A DNA stretch of 64,000 bases, from contig CAIZZF010000020.1 in NCBI GenBank assembly GCA_903937385.1, forward strand, positions 1 through 64,000, written 5' to 3'. Below the pieces are notes generated by a model. That model did not search any database and was not told the origin of the DNA. It worked only from the letters and a program-made list of their open reading frames with translations. Source of the stretch: an uncultured Holophagaceae bacterium. GTDB lineage: Bacteria; Acidobacteriota; Holophagae; Holophagales; Holophagaceae. A program made the position numbers and the translations under genes. Positions 44,150-52,916 of the stretch are shown one piece after another (positions within the stretch are counted from its first letter, which is position 1; each line of letters starts with the position of its first letter).

Positions 44150-45718
44150 ATGCGTTGGTGCTGCCTCTTATTCGCGCTCTTCCTCAGTTCCGGTCTCGGC
44201 GCTGGGGAGCCGATCCGCGTCGCGTTGGACAAGTCGCTCCTGAGCCTGAACCCACTGCTGCTGGCTCGGGAGGTGGAGTCCCAGGTGGTGGACCTGGTCT
44301 TCGATCGCCTGGTGGCCGTGGACGAGCGCGGGGCCTTCGTGCCCCAGCTGCTGGAGAGCTGGGAGATCTCGGCTTCGGGCCGGGACATCCTGCTGAAGCT
44401 GCGGCCGGGGCTGCGCTGGCAGGACGGCTCGCCCCTCGAAGCCGAGGACCTGGTGGCCACCTGGCGCATGCTCTCGCTGCCGCAGGTGCGGAAGGTCTAT
44501 GACCTGGTGGGAGTGCGCACTCTGGACAGCCTGGTGGCTGAGGGACCCCTGCGCCTCCGCATCCGCCTGAAGGAGCCGCGGGCCTCGCTGCTCTCGGACC
44601 TGCACGACTTCCAGCCCGTGCCGCGCCGGCTCTACGCGCTGGGGGTGAACCCGCTCCTGCACCCGCTCAACTTCGCGCCCATCGGCTCGGGACCCTACCG
44701 GGTGTTGCCAGGCGCCACGGGCCAGGAGGTGCGGCTCGAGCGCTGGACGGGCTATGCCGGGCCGCATCCGGGCCGGTGGGAGGGCTTCCAGTTCCAGCTC
44801 CAGGCCCCGGACCCCGGGGAGCATGCCCGCCAATTCCTGGCACACGCTTACCACGCCGGGGAGCTGGACTGGTTCCACCACTACCTGCTGCGCCGCGGCG
44901 CCTTCGGGGATGGGACCCTGGTGGCCCAGTCCGCGCCGCAGGGGGCCTATGACGTTTACTGGTTCAACTGCAATCCCCGCCTCAGCCTGCTGGGGGATTC
45001 GCGTCTGCGCCGGGCCCTGTCCGAGGCGCTGCCCTGGGAGTTCCTGATGACCCAGCGCCACCTCCGCATCGCCCGTCTGGCGAGCAGCCTCTGGCCGCCC
45101 GGGAGCTGGGCCTGGGAGGCCCAGGTGGAGGCGATCCCCAGCGCAGATCGGGCCCGGTTGCTGCTCGAAGAGGCGGGCTGGAACCCTGGGCCGGACGGTG
45201 TATGCCGGGACCGGCAGGGGCGTCCGCTGAAGCTGGTCATGTACTGCCGCCGCGAGTTCGGCCAGCGGGACGCCGCCCAGGCGTTCTGCGATGCGGCTAA
45301 GAAGTTCGGGATCCAGATCGAGCTCCGCCGCACGAGCTTCGATGAGATCCAGGTCCGATCCGCAAAGGGGGAGGGCGACATCTGGGACTTCGCCTGGAGC
45401 ACCAGCCTCGACCCCGACAGCGAGAGCCCCCTCTTCACCACCGAGGGGATCAAGGGCGGCACCAACGTCACCCGCTACCAGAATCCCGAGGTGGACGCGC
45501 TGTTCGAGCAGGGTAGGCACGAGCTGGACCCAAAACGCCGTCAGGCGCTCTACCGGCAGATCAACACCCTGATCCAGCGGGATCATCCCATCCTCCAGCT
45601 GACCTACGTGGTCAGCTACCTGGCCCTGGACCGCCGGCTGCGCGGCGTGGGCTTCAGCGCCCTCGGCCAGACCTACGGCTTCGTGCCCGGCCGCCGCGGC
45701 TGGTGGCTCGCGGAGTAG
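44150..45718 (+). CDS. Family 5 ABC transporter substrate-binding protein (peptide/nickel type)
   Basis: 522 residues with a signal peptide (1-18). SBP_bac_5 motifs: LNPLLLAREVESQVVDLVFDRLV, WEISASGRDILLKLRPGLRWQDGSPLEAEDLVATW, and a terminal MqxD-like segment (QALYRQINTLIQRDHPILQLTYVV). No permease or ATPase gene is adjacent, so it is an orphan or feeds a distant system. It is not a lipoprotein: no Cys at the cleavage site. AGGAGG precedes the start. Confidence 0.85.
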   Translation: MRWCCLLFALFLSSGLGAGEPIRVALDKSLLSLNPLLLAREVESQVVDLVFDRLVAVDERGAFVPQLLESWEISASGRDILLKLRPGLRWQDGSPLEAEDLVATWRMLSLPQVRKVYDLVGVRTLDSLVAEGPLRLRIRLKEPRASLLSDLHDFQPVPRRLYALGVNPLLHPLNFAPIGSGPYRVLPGATGQEVRLERWTGYAGPHPGRWEGFQFQLQAPDPGEHARQFLAHAYHAGELDWFHHYLLRRGAFGDGTLVAQSAPQGAYDVYWFNCNPRLSLLGDSRLRRALSEALPWEFLMTQRHLRIARLASSLWPPGSWAWEAQVEAIPSADRARLLLEEAGWNPGPDGVCRDRQGRPLKLVMYCRREFGQRDAAQAFCDAAKKFGIQIELRRTSFDEIQVRSAKGEGDIWDFAWSTSLDPDSESPLFTTEGIKGGTNVTRYQNPEVDALFEQGRHELDPKRRQALYRQINTLIQRDHPILQLTYVVSYLALDRRLRGVGFSALGQTYGFVPGRRGWWLAE

Positions 45719-45727
45719 GGGCTGGGC

Positions 45728-46864
45728 TCAGAGCCGGTCGAAGCGGATGACTTCCACCTTGCCGGGCTTGGCCTTGGGGGCTTCATCGCGGTCGCGGTCA
45801 TGCCGGGGCTCGCGCTCGGGCCGGGCTTCGCGCTCGGGGCGGGCTTCGCGCTCAGGGCGGGCCTCCCGCTCGGGACGGGCTTCGCGGTCGGGCCGGGGCT
45901 CGCGGTCGGGACGGCCTTCGCGGGGCGGGCGGCCCTCATGGCGCCGGGGCTCGGACGCGGCGCGGGGGGCGGGGGGGGCGGCAGCCAGACGCTCCCGACC
46001 CGCCCAGACGGCGCCCACCTGCTTGATGCGATCCGCCAGCCGTGCGGGCTCCAGGACCTGGATGCCGTCGCCGAATTGCATGGCCCAGCGGGCGATGGCG
46101 CGCAGGTCCGTGGCGGCGAAGGAGACCAGCGCCTGGCCGTCGGACTGGTCCTCGAGCTTGAAGCCCGGGAAGGCCGGAGGGGCCTGCTTCACGGCGAAGA
46201 CCCACTGCTTCATCAGCGTGGCCTTCACGGCGATGGGCTCGCCTCCGAGCCAGCCGCCGATCTGGTTGGCGGGCGTGCCGTCGGCATAGGGACCCTGGGC
46301 GGCGCGGCCAACGCCCTCGACTTCATTGGCCTCGGCCAGCAGCTCCACGCGGTGGTGGCGCTCGGCGTTGTACCGGCGGTCCCAGCCCCAGACGAACCAG
46401 GCCTGGCTGAGGGCGTCGAAGGAGAGGCTGCGGGGCTCGAAGGTGCGGGGCGCGTTCGCGTCGGCGTCGGCGAAGATGAACTCCAGGGCACGGCCTTCGC
46501 TGATGGCGGCGAGGATGGTGGCGACGATTGGGTCCAGCTGAACCGGCACGGGGGTCCGCACTGGGGCGACCCTGACGGGCGCAGGCGGGGCAGGGGCCGG
46601 GGCGGGCTCGGGCGTCACGACGGCGGAGGCTTCGACCACGGCGGGCTCGACGCTGGGTTCGACCTTCGGCGCCTTGGCCTTGGCGGGGGCCTTGGTCTTC
46701 TTGGCGGGCGCGGTCACCACCGCGGCCTCCGGCTTCGCTTCGGGCGCCACGACTGCGGCCTTCTTGGTCGCGGCCTTCTTGGCGGGCGCGGCCTTCACGG
46801 GGGCGACCTCTTCGGGAGAGGCAATCGAAGCGGGCTTCTTGCGGGGGGTCTTCGTCACGGCCAT
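45728..46864 (-). CDS. WYL-domain protein with basic N-terminal and RPERE-repeat C-terminal tails
   Basis: 378 residues from ATG 46864; an ATG at 46894 is also possible. Residues 1-107 are Lys/Ala/Pro-rich, like histone H1 tails. Residues 113-185 resemble a WYL domain (ALEFIFADADANAPRTFEP, AWFVWGWDRRYNAE), and 210-285 its WCX partner (FGDGIQVLEPARLADRIKQVG). Residues 295-378 are disordered, with an REARPE six-residue repeat. There is no helix-turn-helix, unlike most WYL regulators, so DNA contact, if any, must come from the tails. Function unknown. Confidence 0.75.
   Translation of the reverse strand: MAVTKTPRKKPASIASPEEVAPVKAAPAKKAATKKAAVVAPEAKPEAAVVTAPAKKTKAPAKAKAPKVEPSVEPAVVEASAVVTPEPAPAPAPPAPVRVAPVRTPVPVQLDPIVATILAAISEGRALEFIFADADANAPRTFEPRSLSFDALSQAWFVWGWDRRYNAERHHRVELLAEANEVEGVGRAAQGPYADGTPANQIGGWLGGEPIAVKATLMKQWVFAVKQAPPAFPGFKLEDQSDGQALVSFAATDLRAIARWAMQFGDGIQVLEPARLADRIKQVGAVWAGRERLAAAPPAPRAASEPRRHEGRPPREGRPDREPRPDREARPEREARPEREARPEREARPEREPRHDRDRDEAPKAKPGKVEVIRFDRL
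45809..45919 (-). repeat. 18-bp tandem repeat encoding REARPE units
   Basis: In-gene repeat of about five or six 18-bp units at the end of the WYL gene, with some units changed to RPDREP. Likely to vary in copy number between strains. Confidence 0.75.
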
Positions 46865-47295
46865 GAGTGGAGGCTCCTGGCTCATCATCACCCATTCCAG
46901 CACCAGCGGTCCACCGGGCAGTTGCGGAGGGCCTCGGCGGCCTGATGAAAAGAATCGGAACCAGGAAGACGGATGGACCACGAGGAAGGCCGGGTAGGGG
47001 GTGCCTTTGCCTTGTCTGTGGGGATGCCGGGAAGGGCTGGGCTGTCCCGGTCGAAAACAGAATCCGCCACCGATGAACACCGAGAAAAGCAAACCGAAGA
47101 AGGAACCACAAAGCCCCCATGCCGGGCGCCGGCGCTGCGCTCTTTGGGACGCGATCCCAGCGCCCCCGGAATCCAGCCCGTGCAGCGTGGTCGCTACCCC
47201 CTGTTGGTGCGGGCCTTGTGGCCCCCCCGAGGGGCCATGTTCTTCTTCGTGGTCTTGGTGGTTAGGTCTATGCGTCTTCGTAATGAGCCGGGGTC
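46865..47295. other. Intergenic gap of 431 bp with dispersed repeats (copy 5)
   Basis: A CACCGATGAACACCGAG unit (47068-47084) followed by AAACCGAAGAAGGAACCACAAAG, and a facing TTCTTCTTCGTGGTCTTGGTGG segment (47240-47262), form a loose inverted pair around a GC-rich middle. Another purine-rich stretch lies near 46945-46985. It is 3' of xerC/D. No gene or RNA recognised; open frames here are artefacts of the repeats. Confidence 0.55.
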
Positions 47296-48234
47296 CTAGG
47301 CCCCCCCGGAGCGGGGATGCATCTGGTCGTAGAGGGCGCGCAGGCGGGTCTGGTGGACGTGGGTGTAGATCTGGGTGGTGCTGATGTCGGCGTGGCCGAG
47401 CATGGCCTGGACGGCGCGGAGGTCGGCGCCGTGGTCCAGCAGGTGGGTGGCGAAGGCGTGGCGCAGCACGTGGGGGCTCACGGTTTCGGGCCGGAGCCCG
47501 GCCTTGCGGGCATAGACCTTCAGCAGGCGCCAGAGGTGCTGGCGGCTGAGGCTCTCGCCCCGCTGGCCCACGAAGAGCTCAGGGCACCGGGGCTTGAAGC
47601 CGGAGCGCAGGGCCAGCCAGGCGCGGATCCAGACCTCGGCGCCCTGGCCGAAGGGGATGAGCCGCTCCTTGCGCCCCTTGCCAGAGACCCTGAGGAAGCC
47701 CTCATCGAGGTAGACCGAGAGGGCCGGCAGGCCCGCCAGCTCAGACACGCGCAGGCCCGAGGCGTAGAGCAGCTCCAGCCAGGCGCGGTCGCGCACGCCC
47801 AGCGGGGTCGCCGTGTCCGGCGCGTTGAGCAGGGCCTCCACCTGACTCTCGCCTAGGGTGCGGGGCAGGATGCGAGGCGGCCTCGGCGGCTTCACCACGG
47901 CCTCGGGACCGGCCCCGCCCCCGCCTTCCAGGCGCAGGAAGGTCAGGAAGGCGCGCAGGCTGGAACTCATCCGCGCAAGGCTGCGCGGGGCCTTTCCCGC
48001 GGCCTGTTGGGTGACAAGGAAGCCCGTGAGCTGGTCCCGGTCGAGGCTGTCCGCGGGCAGGTCCTGCTCGCAGGCCCAGGCTGCCAGGTGGCCCAGGTCG
48101 GACAGGTAGCCCGAGGTCGTGTGCGCGGACAGGCCCCGCTCCACCGCCAGGTGGGTCCGGAACTCGCGCAGGCTCTCGGCCCACCCCAGGGGCCAGCCGT
48201 GCTCGGGTTCTTCCAGGGTTCGGGGACGGGGCAT
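47296..48234 (-). CDS. Site-specific tyrosine recombinase XerC/XerD
   Basis: 312 residues from ATG 48234 (GGAGG eight bases upstream). N-terminal SAM-like core-binding domain (SLREFRTHLAVERGLSAHTTSGYLSDLG), then the catalytic domain with Arg in ASGLRVSELAGL, Lys in SGKGRKERLIP, HxxR in HVLRHAFATHLL, His in LGHADISTTQIYTHV and the following nucleophilic Tyr. Length and motifs fit the chromosome-dimer recombinases rather than phage integrases. It converges on nothing mobile: no att site or cargo seen. Confidence 0.88.
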   Translation of the reverse strand: MPRPRTLEEPEHGWPLGWAESLREFRTHLAVERGLSAHTTSGYLSDLGHLAAWACEQDLPADSLDRDQLTGFLVTQQAAGKAPRSLARMSSSLRAFLTFLRLEGGGGAGPEAVVKPPRPPRILPRTLGESQVEALLNAPDTATPLGVRDRAWLELLYASGLRVSELAGLPALSVYLDEGFLRVSGKGRKERLIPFGQGAEVWIRAWLALRSGFKPRCPELFVGQRGESLSRQHLWRLLKVYARKAGLRPETVSPHVLRHAFATHLLDHGADLRAVQAMLGHADISTTQIYTHVHQTRLRALYDQMHPRSGGA

Positions 48235-48370
48235 GGGTCCATCCTCCACGGCTGGCTCGGCGACGCAAGCCCTTGTCTTGCCAGGGGTAGCAGTCGGACC
48301 TTTACCCAGGGTTTGGAAATTCGCCCCGGGATGTGTTACGGTTTCCAGGTTCGTTTGGAGGAGCCCCCCG

Positions 48371-48610
48371 ATGGCTGATGTGCGTAAGAAAGTCATAGCG
48401 ATCATTGCCGAGCAGCTGGCCAAGCCCGAAGATTCCATCTCCGAGTCCAGCCACTTTGTGGACGATCTTGGTGCCGATAGCCTCGACACCGTCGAGATCA
48501 TCATGGCCATCGAAGAGGCCTTCAGCCTTGAGATCCCCGAGAGCGAGCAGGAGAAGATCCGCACTGTGGGCGATGCCATCGCCTACATCGAGAAGCACTC
48601 GAAGGGCTGA
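48371..48610 (+). CDS. acpP: Acyl carrier protein
   Basis: 79 residues, start ATG with GGAGGA seven bases upstream. Four-helix ACP with the phosphopantetheine serine Ser37 in GADSLDTVEIIMAIEEAF. Acidic throughout, as usual. Carries growing chains in type II fatty acid synthesis. Followed by fabF 75 bases downstream, with a hairpin between. Confidence 0.97.
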   Translation: MADVRKKVIAIIAEQLAKPEDSISESSHFVDDLGADSLDTVEIIMAIEEAFSLEIPESEQEKIRTVGDAIAYIEKHSKG

Positions 48611-48627
48611 TCCACCGCGATCATGAT

Positions 48628-48668
48628 GTGCCGCAGTGCCCCCATGGCCCTGCGGCACGTTTGTTTTT
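48628..48668 (+). terminator. Hairpin with T-rich tail between acpP and fabF
   Basis: A 9-bp stem GTGCCGCAG/CTGCGGCAC with a 13-base loop is followed by GTTTGTTTTT. Placed inside the operon, it would let some transcripts stop after acpP, giving more ACP than FabF. Confidence 0.7.
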
Positions 48669-48685
48669 CAATATGAGGTGAACCC

Positions 48686-49942
48686 ATGGTCAGGACCGTT
48701 GAGCGCCGTCGTGTTGTCATCACCGGGATGGGCACCGTCAATCCCTGCGGGCTCACGGTGCCCGAGACCTGGGCCAACCTCCTGGCGGGGAAGAGCGGCA
48801 TTGGGCTCATCGACCGCTTTGACACCACCGACTTCACCTGCAAGATCGCCGGCCAGGTCAAGGGCTTCAACCCCGACCTGTGCATCGACAAAAAAGAGCA
48901 GAAGAAGATGGACATCTTCATCCACTACGCCCTGGGCGCGGCCCATGAAGCCTGGGTGGATGCGGGCTACGACCAGATCCAGCTCACCAAGGCCGAGCGC
49001 GAGGTCTTCGGCACCTACATCGGCAGCGGCATCGGCGGCCTCAGCACCATCTGGGAGGAGGCCCAGGGCTACCGCGGTCCCCGCCGCACCAGCCCCTTCT
49101 TCATCCCCAGCCTGATCGTGAACCTGGCCAGCGGCCAGGCCAGCATCAAATACGGCCTGCAGGGGCCCAACAGCGCCGTGGCCACCGCCTGCGCCACCGG
49201 CGCCCATGCCATCGGCGATGCGGCCCGCCTGATCGCCTTCGGCTACGCAGACCGGATGATGGCGGGCGGCAGCGACTCCGTCGTGAACCAGCTGGGCGTC
49301 GGCGGCTTCGCGGCCATGCGCGCCCTCAGCACCCGCAATGACGAGCCTGAGCGGGCCTCCCGCCCCTTTGACGTGGGCCGGGATGGCTTCGTCATGGGCG
49401 AGGGCGCCGGCATCGTCATCCTCGAGGAATATGAGCTGGCCAAGGCCCGCGGCGCGAAGATCTACGCCGAGGTGGCTGGCTACGGTATGAGCGGCGACGC
49501 CAACCACATCACCACCCCGGCCCCCGAGGGCGAGGGCGGCCAGCGCGTCATGCGGGCGGCCATCAAGGATGCCGACATCGCGCCCGACGAGGTCGGCTAC
49601 GTGAACATGCACGGCACCAGCACCCCCGTGGGCGACAAGCTGGAGTGCATGGCCATCCGCCGGGTCTTCGGCGAGCACGCCGAGAAGATCAAGGTCAGCA
49701 GCAGCAAGTCCATGCACGGACACTTGCTGGGCGCCGCGGGCGGCCTGGAGACCATCGTGACGGCCCTGGCGGTCAGCACCGGCAAGATCCCGCCCACCAT
49801 CAACGTGGACCAGCAGGACCCCGAGTGCAACCTGGACGTCACCGCCAACGTGGCCGGGACCTTCGACTCCGAATACGCCATGAACAACGGCTTCGGCTTC
49901 GGAGGCACCAACGGGTGCTTGATCCTCCGCAAGATCCAGTAA
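48686..49942 (+). CDS. fabF: 3-oxoacyl-ACP synthase II (KAS II)
   Basis: 418 residues. Thiolase fold with the catalytic Cys169 in ATACATGAHA, and the two histidines in NMHGTSTPVGD and SMHGHLLGAAGG, the Cys-His-His triad of elongating condensing enzymes. Ends GFGFGGTNGCLILRK. Length matches E. coli FabF (413). It extends acyl-ACP with malonyl-ACP. Follows acpP; a dispersed repeat follows it. Confidence 0.96.
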   Translation: MVRTVERRRVVITGMGTVNPCGLTVPETWANLLAGKSGIGLIDRFDTTDFTCKIAGQVKGFNPDLCIDKKEQKKMDIFIHYALGAAHEAWVDAGYDQIQLTKAEREVFGTYIGSGIGGLSTIWEEAQGYRGPRRTSPFFIPSLIVNLASGQASIKYGLQGPNSAVATACATGAHAIGDAARLIAFGYADRMMAGGSDSVVNQLGVGGFAAMRALSTRNDEPERASRPFDVGRDGFVMGEGAGIVILEEYELAKARGAKIYAEVAGYGMSGDANHITTPAPEGEGGQRVMRAAIKDADIAPDEVGYVNMHGTSTPVGDKLECMAIRRVFGEHAEKIKVSSSKSMHGHLLGAAGGLETIVTALAVSTGKIPPTINVDQQDPECNLDVTANVAGTFDSEYAMNNGFGFGGTNGCLILRKIQ

Positions 49943-49953
49943 AGATAAAAGAT

Positions 49954-50022
49954 CCACCACGAAGACACGAAGACACGAAGAAAAGAAAAAAGCAGTTCTT
50001 GGTGTCTTGGTGCCTTGGTGGT
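49954..50022. repeat. Dispersed intergenic repeat, copy 6 (facing arms)
   Basis: Left arm CCACCACGAAG(ACACGAAG)x2, right arm TTCTTGGTGTCTTGGTGCCTTGGTGG. The unit is 8 bp (CACGAAGA, CACCAAGA). The arms are only partly complementary. Ends 13 bases before the uvrB start. Confidence 0.85.
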
Positions 50023-50035
50023 GTTCTTTAATGCC

Positions 50036-52048
50036 ATGGCGAAGCCGATCCCTTTCAAGCTTGTGGCGCCCTACCAGCCGGCCGGGGACCAGCCGGAGGC
50101 CATTGCGCAGCTGGTGGCGGGCCTGCAGCGAGGGGACCGGGCCCAGACGCTGCTGGGGGTGACGGGCTCGGGCAAGACCTACACCATGGCCAGCACCATC
50201 GCCCGCCTGGGTCGCCCGGCTCTGATCTTCGTGCCCAACAAGACCCTGGCCGCGCAGCTCTTCAGCGAGTTCAAGCAGTTCTTCCCCGAGAACGCCGTCG
50301 AGTACTTCGTCAGCTACTACGACTACTACCAGCCCGAGGCCTACGTGCCGGAGCGGGACCTCTTCATCGACAAGGACGCGAAGATCAACGAGGAGCTGGA
50401 GAAGCTCCGGCTCAGCGCCACCCGCTGCCTGCTGGAGCGCCGGGACACCATCGTTATCGCTTCGGTCAGTTGCATCTACGGCCTGGGCGATCCCTCGTCC
50501 TACATGAACCTCTCGGTGAACCTGCAGAAGGGCCAGACCACCGACCGGGCCATGCTGCTGCGGGATCTGGTGGCCATCCAGTACCAGCGCAACCACCTGA
50601 GCTTTGAGCCGGGCATCTTCCGGGTCCGCGGCGACGTGGTGGAGGTCTACCCGGCCTACGAGGACGTGGCCTACCGCATCGAGCTCTGGGGCGACGAGGT
50701 GGAGCGCCTGTCCAAGATCGACCCCCTGCGCGGCGTGGTGATCGAGCCCCTGGACCAGCTCACCATCTGGCCCAAGACCCACTACGTGACCCCCGAGGAC
50801 AAGCTGAAGACGGCCATCCGCGACATCAAGGCCGAGCTGGAGTTGCGGGAGAACGAGTTCCGCGCCGAGGGCAAGATTGTCGAGCTGCAGCGCCTCCACC
50901 AGCGGGTCATCTACGATGTGGAGATGATGAAGGAGATGGGCCATTGCAGCGGCATCGAGAACTACAGCCGCTACCTGGACGGCCGTCAGCCGGGCCAGCC
51001 CCCGCACACGCTGCTGGACTACTTCCCGGAGGACTTCGTGGTCTTCATGGACGAGAGCCACGTGGCCACGGGGCAGCTGCACGGCATGTACAACGGCGAC
51101 CGGGCCCGCAAGACCACGCTGGTGGAATACGGCTTCCGCCTGCCTTCCGCCCTCGACAATCGCCCGCTCAAATTCGAAGAATTCGAGAGCCGGGTGAAAC
51201 AGGTCGTCTACGTCTCGGCCACTCCAGGCGACTACGAGCTGCAGCAGAGCGGCGGCGCCTTCGTGGAGCAGGTGGTGCGGCCCACGGGCCTGGTGGATCC
51301 CCTGGTGGAAGTGCGCCCGGTGGCCACCCAGGTGGACGACCTGCTGGAGGAGATCCGCAAGGTGACGGCCCGGGATGAGCGGGTCCTGGTGACCGTGCTC
51401 ACCAAGAAGCTGGCGGAGCAGCTCACGGCCTACTACCGGGAGCTGGGCGTGAAGGCCGAGTATCTCCACAGCGAGATCGACACCCTGGAGCGGGTGGAGC
51501 TGCTGAAGAACCTGCGGCGCGGCGTCTTCGACGTGCTCATCGGCATCAACCTGCTGCGGGAGGGCCTGGACCTGCCCGAGGTGACCCTGGTGGCGATCCT
51601 GGACGCGGACAAGGAGGGCTTCCTCCGCAATGCCCGCTCCCTGATCCAGACCATCGGCCGCGCGGCCCGCAACGTGAACGGCAAGGCCGTCCTCTACGCC
51701 GATGTCATGACCCGCTCCATGACGCAGGCCATCGGCGAGACCGAGCGCCGTCGCCAGAAGCAGCTGGACCACAATGCCGCCCACGGCATCACGCCCGAGA
51801 CCGTGAAGCGCAACCTGGACGACGTCATGGGCGAGGCCCTGGCCCGGGAGTTCATCAACGTCGCCAAGGAGGACCAGGCCGCCGAAGAGCCGCTGCTCTA
51901 CCTGGAAGAGAAGGCCTTCGAGCGCGAGCTCGCCAAGCTGGAGAAGCGCATGAAGGAGCTGGCCTCGCAGACGAAGTTTGAGGAAGCGGCGGAGCTGCGC
52001 GACAGGATCCTGCACGCCCGGCGGGACCGACTGATCAACGCGACCTGA
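50036..52048 (+). CDS. uvrB: Excinuclease ABC subunit B
   Basis: 670 residues from the ATG at 50036. UvrB order: Walker [13 protein letters not shown], the beta-hairpin region [15 protein letters not shown] that inserts between strands, FMDESHVA helicase motif, [11 protein letters not shown], and a C-terminal UVR domain ([26 protein letters not shown]) that contacts UvrC. Recognises DNA damage for nucleotide excision repair. No clear Shine-Dalgarno: the start sits next to a dispersed repeat. Length matches the family (673 in E. coli). Confidence 0.97.
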   Translation: MAKPIPFKLVAPYQPAGDQPEAIAQLVAGLQRGDRAQTLLGVTGSGKTYTMASTIARLGRPALIFVPNKTLAAQLFSEFKQFFPENAVEYFVSYYDYYQPEAYVPERDLFIDKDAKINEELEKLRLSATRCLLERRDTIVIASVSCIYGLGDPSSYMNLSVNLQKGQTTDRAMLLRDLVAIQYQRNHLSFEPGIFRVRGDVVEVYPAYEDVAYRIELWGDEVERLSKIDPLRGVVIEPLDQLTIWPKTHYVTPEDKLKTAIRDIKAELELRENEFRAEGKIVELQRLHQRVIYDVEMMKEMGHCSGIENYSRYLDGRQPGQPPHTLLDYFPEDFVVFMDESHVATGQLHGMYNGDRARKTTLVEYGFRLPSALDNRPLKFEEFESRVKQVVYVSATPGDYELQQSGGAFVEQVVRPTGLVDPLVEVRPVATQVDDLLEEIRKVTARDERVLVTVLTKKLAEQLTAYYRELGVKAEYLHSEIDTLERVELLKNLRRGVFDVLIGINLLREGLDLPEVTLVAILDADKEGFLRNARSLIQTIGRAARNVNGKAVLYADVMTRSMTQAIGETERRRQKQLDHNAAHGITPETVKRNLDDVMGEALAREFINVAKEDQAAEEPLLYLEEKAFERELAKLEKRMKELASQTKFEEAAELRDRILHARRDRLINAT

Positions 52049-52054
52049 AAAACG

Positions 52055-52093
52055 CTCGCGGAGAAAAGACGAGAGGGCGGAGGGGCGCGGAGA
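52055..52093 (+). repeat. Dispersed intergenic repeat, copy 8 (GCGGAG type)
   Basis: Units GCGGAGAAAAGACGAGAGG and GCGGAGGGGCGCGGAG, six bases after the uvrB stop. Same type as at 36137 and 41887. Confidence 0.6.
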
Positions 52094-52251
52094 ATGGGCT
52101 GGTCAGCCGATGGATTGGGTCGGCTCAGGTGCCTCTGCAAAGGGCCTTTTGTCTCCGTCCAACTTTCTTTTTTCCACCCCCCCCGGCACCCCTTTCCGGT
52201 GGCCCCGGGAGGGCTGCGATGGGAAACTGGTGGCTTCCCCCCGGAGCCGCC

Positions 52252-52764
52252 ATGGCCAAGAACCCCTACCAGAACGACGTGGTCATCTCCTGGGCGGAGC
52301 TGCACCGGGATACGCGGTACCTGTCCCACGAGCTGCACCAGCTGGGCCAGTGGAAGGGCATCATCGCCATCACCCGCGGCGGCCTGATCCCGGCGGCGCT
52401 CATCGCCCGGGAGCTGAACATCCGCCTGATCGACACCATCTGCGTCACCAGCTACGGCGCCGAGGCCACGGGCGAGGCGGAGCAGCTGGCAGGCCAGGCC
52501 AAGGTGCTCAAGGGCGTGACCGGGGACGGCGACGGCTTCCTGCTCATCGATGACCTGGTGGACACCGGCGGCACGGCCCGGCTGGTGCGCAGCCTCGTGC
52601 CCAAGGCCCACTTCGCGACGCTCTACGCCAAGCCCGCCGGGCGGCCCATCGTCGACACCTTCGTCAAAGAGTTCGAGCAGGACAAGTGGATCTTCTTCCC
52701 CTGGGACATCGAGTACAAGTTCGCCACCCCCATCCGGGACCGCGTGCTGCCGGCCCAGGACTGA
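52252..52764 (+). CDS. gpt: Xanthine-guanine phosphoribosyltransferase
   Basis: 170 residues from the ATG at 52252, with CGGAG six bases upstream; another ATG at 52219 would add 11 residues. Strong likeness to E. coli Gpt: QWKGIIAITRGGLIPAALIARELNIR near the start, the PRPP loop LLIDDLVDTGGTARL, PKAHFATLYAKPAGRP, and a late WIFFPWDIEYKFATP. It salvages xanthine and guanine with PRPP. Single gene, ending in a dispersed repeat. Confidence 0.93.
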   Translation: MAKNPYQNDVVISWAELHRDTRYLSHELHQLGQWKGIIAITRGGLIPAALIARELNIRLIDTICVTSYGAEATGEAEQLAGQAKVLKGVTGDGDGFLLIDDLVDTGGTARLVRSLVPKAHFATLYAKPAGRPIVDTFVKEFEQDKWIFFPWDIEYKFATPIRDRVLPAQD

Positions 52765-52788
52765 GTCCGGTTCTTACAAAGAACAAGG

Positions 52789-52862
52789 TTCACCACCAAG
52801 ACACCAAGAACTGCAAAGTCAAACGGCAGTTGTCTTTCTTGGTGTCTTGGTGCCTTGGTGGT
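52789..52862. repeat. Dispersed intergenic repeat, copy 7 (perfect facing arms)
   Basis: Left arm CACCAAGACACCAAGAA (52794-52810) and right arm TTCTTGGTGTCTTGGTG (52837-52853) are exact 17-bp complements, with an inner CTGC/GCAG pair and an outer CCTTGGTGG extension. It lies between the convergent ends of gpt and the LOG gene. Confidence 0.9.
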
Positions 52863-52916
52863 ATGAACTTTTTTCTCTCGATTTTCGAGCAGAACCAGAC
52901 TCCTGATTTCGCCCGC

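Noticed and set aside
45809-45919. Repeats as a CRISPR array
   Set aside because: Units are contiguous, in frame and inside a coding sequence; no unique spacers. The intergenic repeats also lack spacers of constant size, and no cas gene is present.
47001-47384. Open frames in the 46.9-47.3 kb gap
   Set aside because: They are made of dispersed repeat sequence, have no ribosome-binding site, and run into the antisense of xerC/D.
47296-48234. Tyrosine recombinase as an integrase of a mobile element
   Set aside because: Length and motifs fit XerC/D; neighbours are housekeeping and no attachment-site duplication is visible.
48668-52015. 1115-codon minus-strand frame across fabF and uvrB
   Set aside because: It crosses two clear genes and a repeat; the translation is a shadow of high-GC codons.
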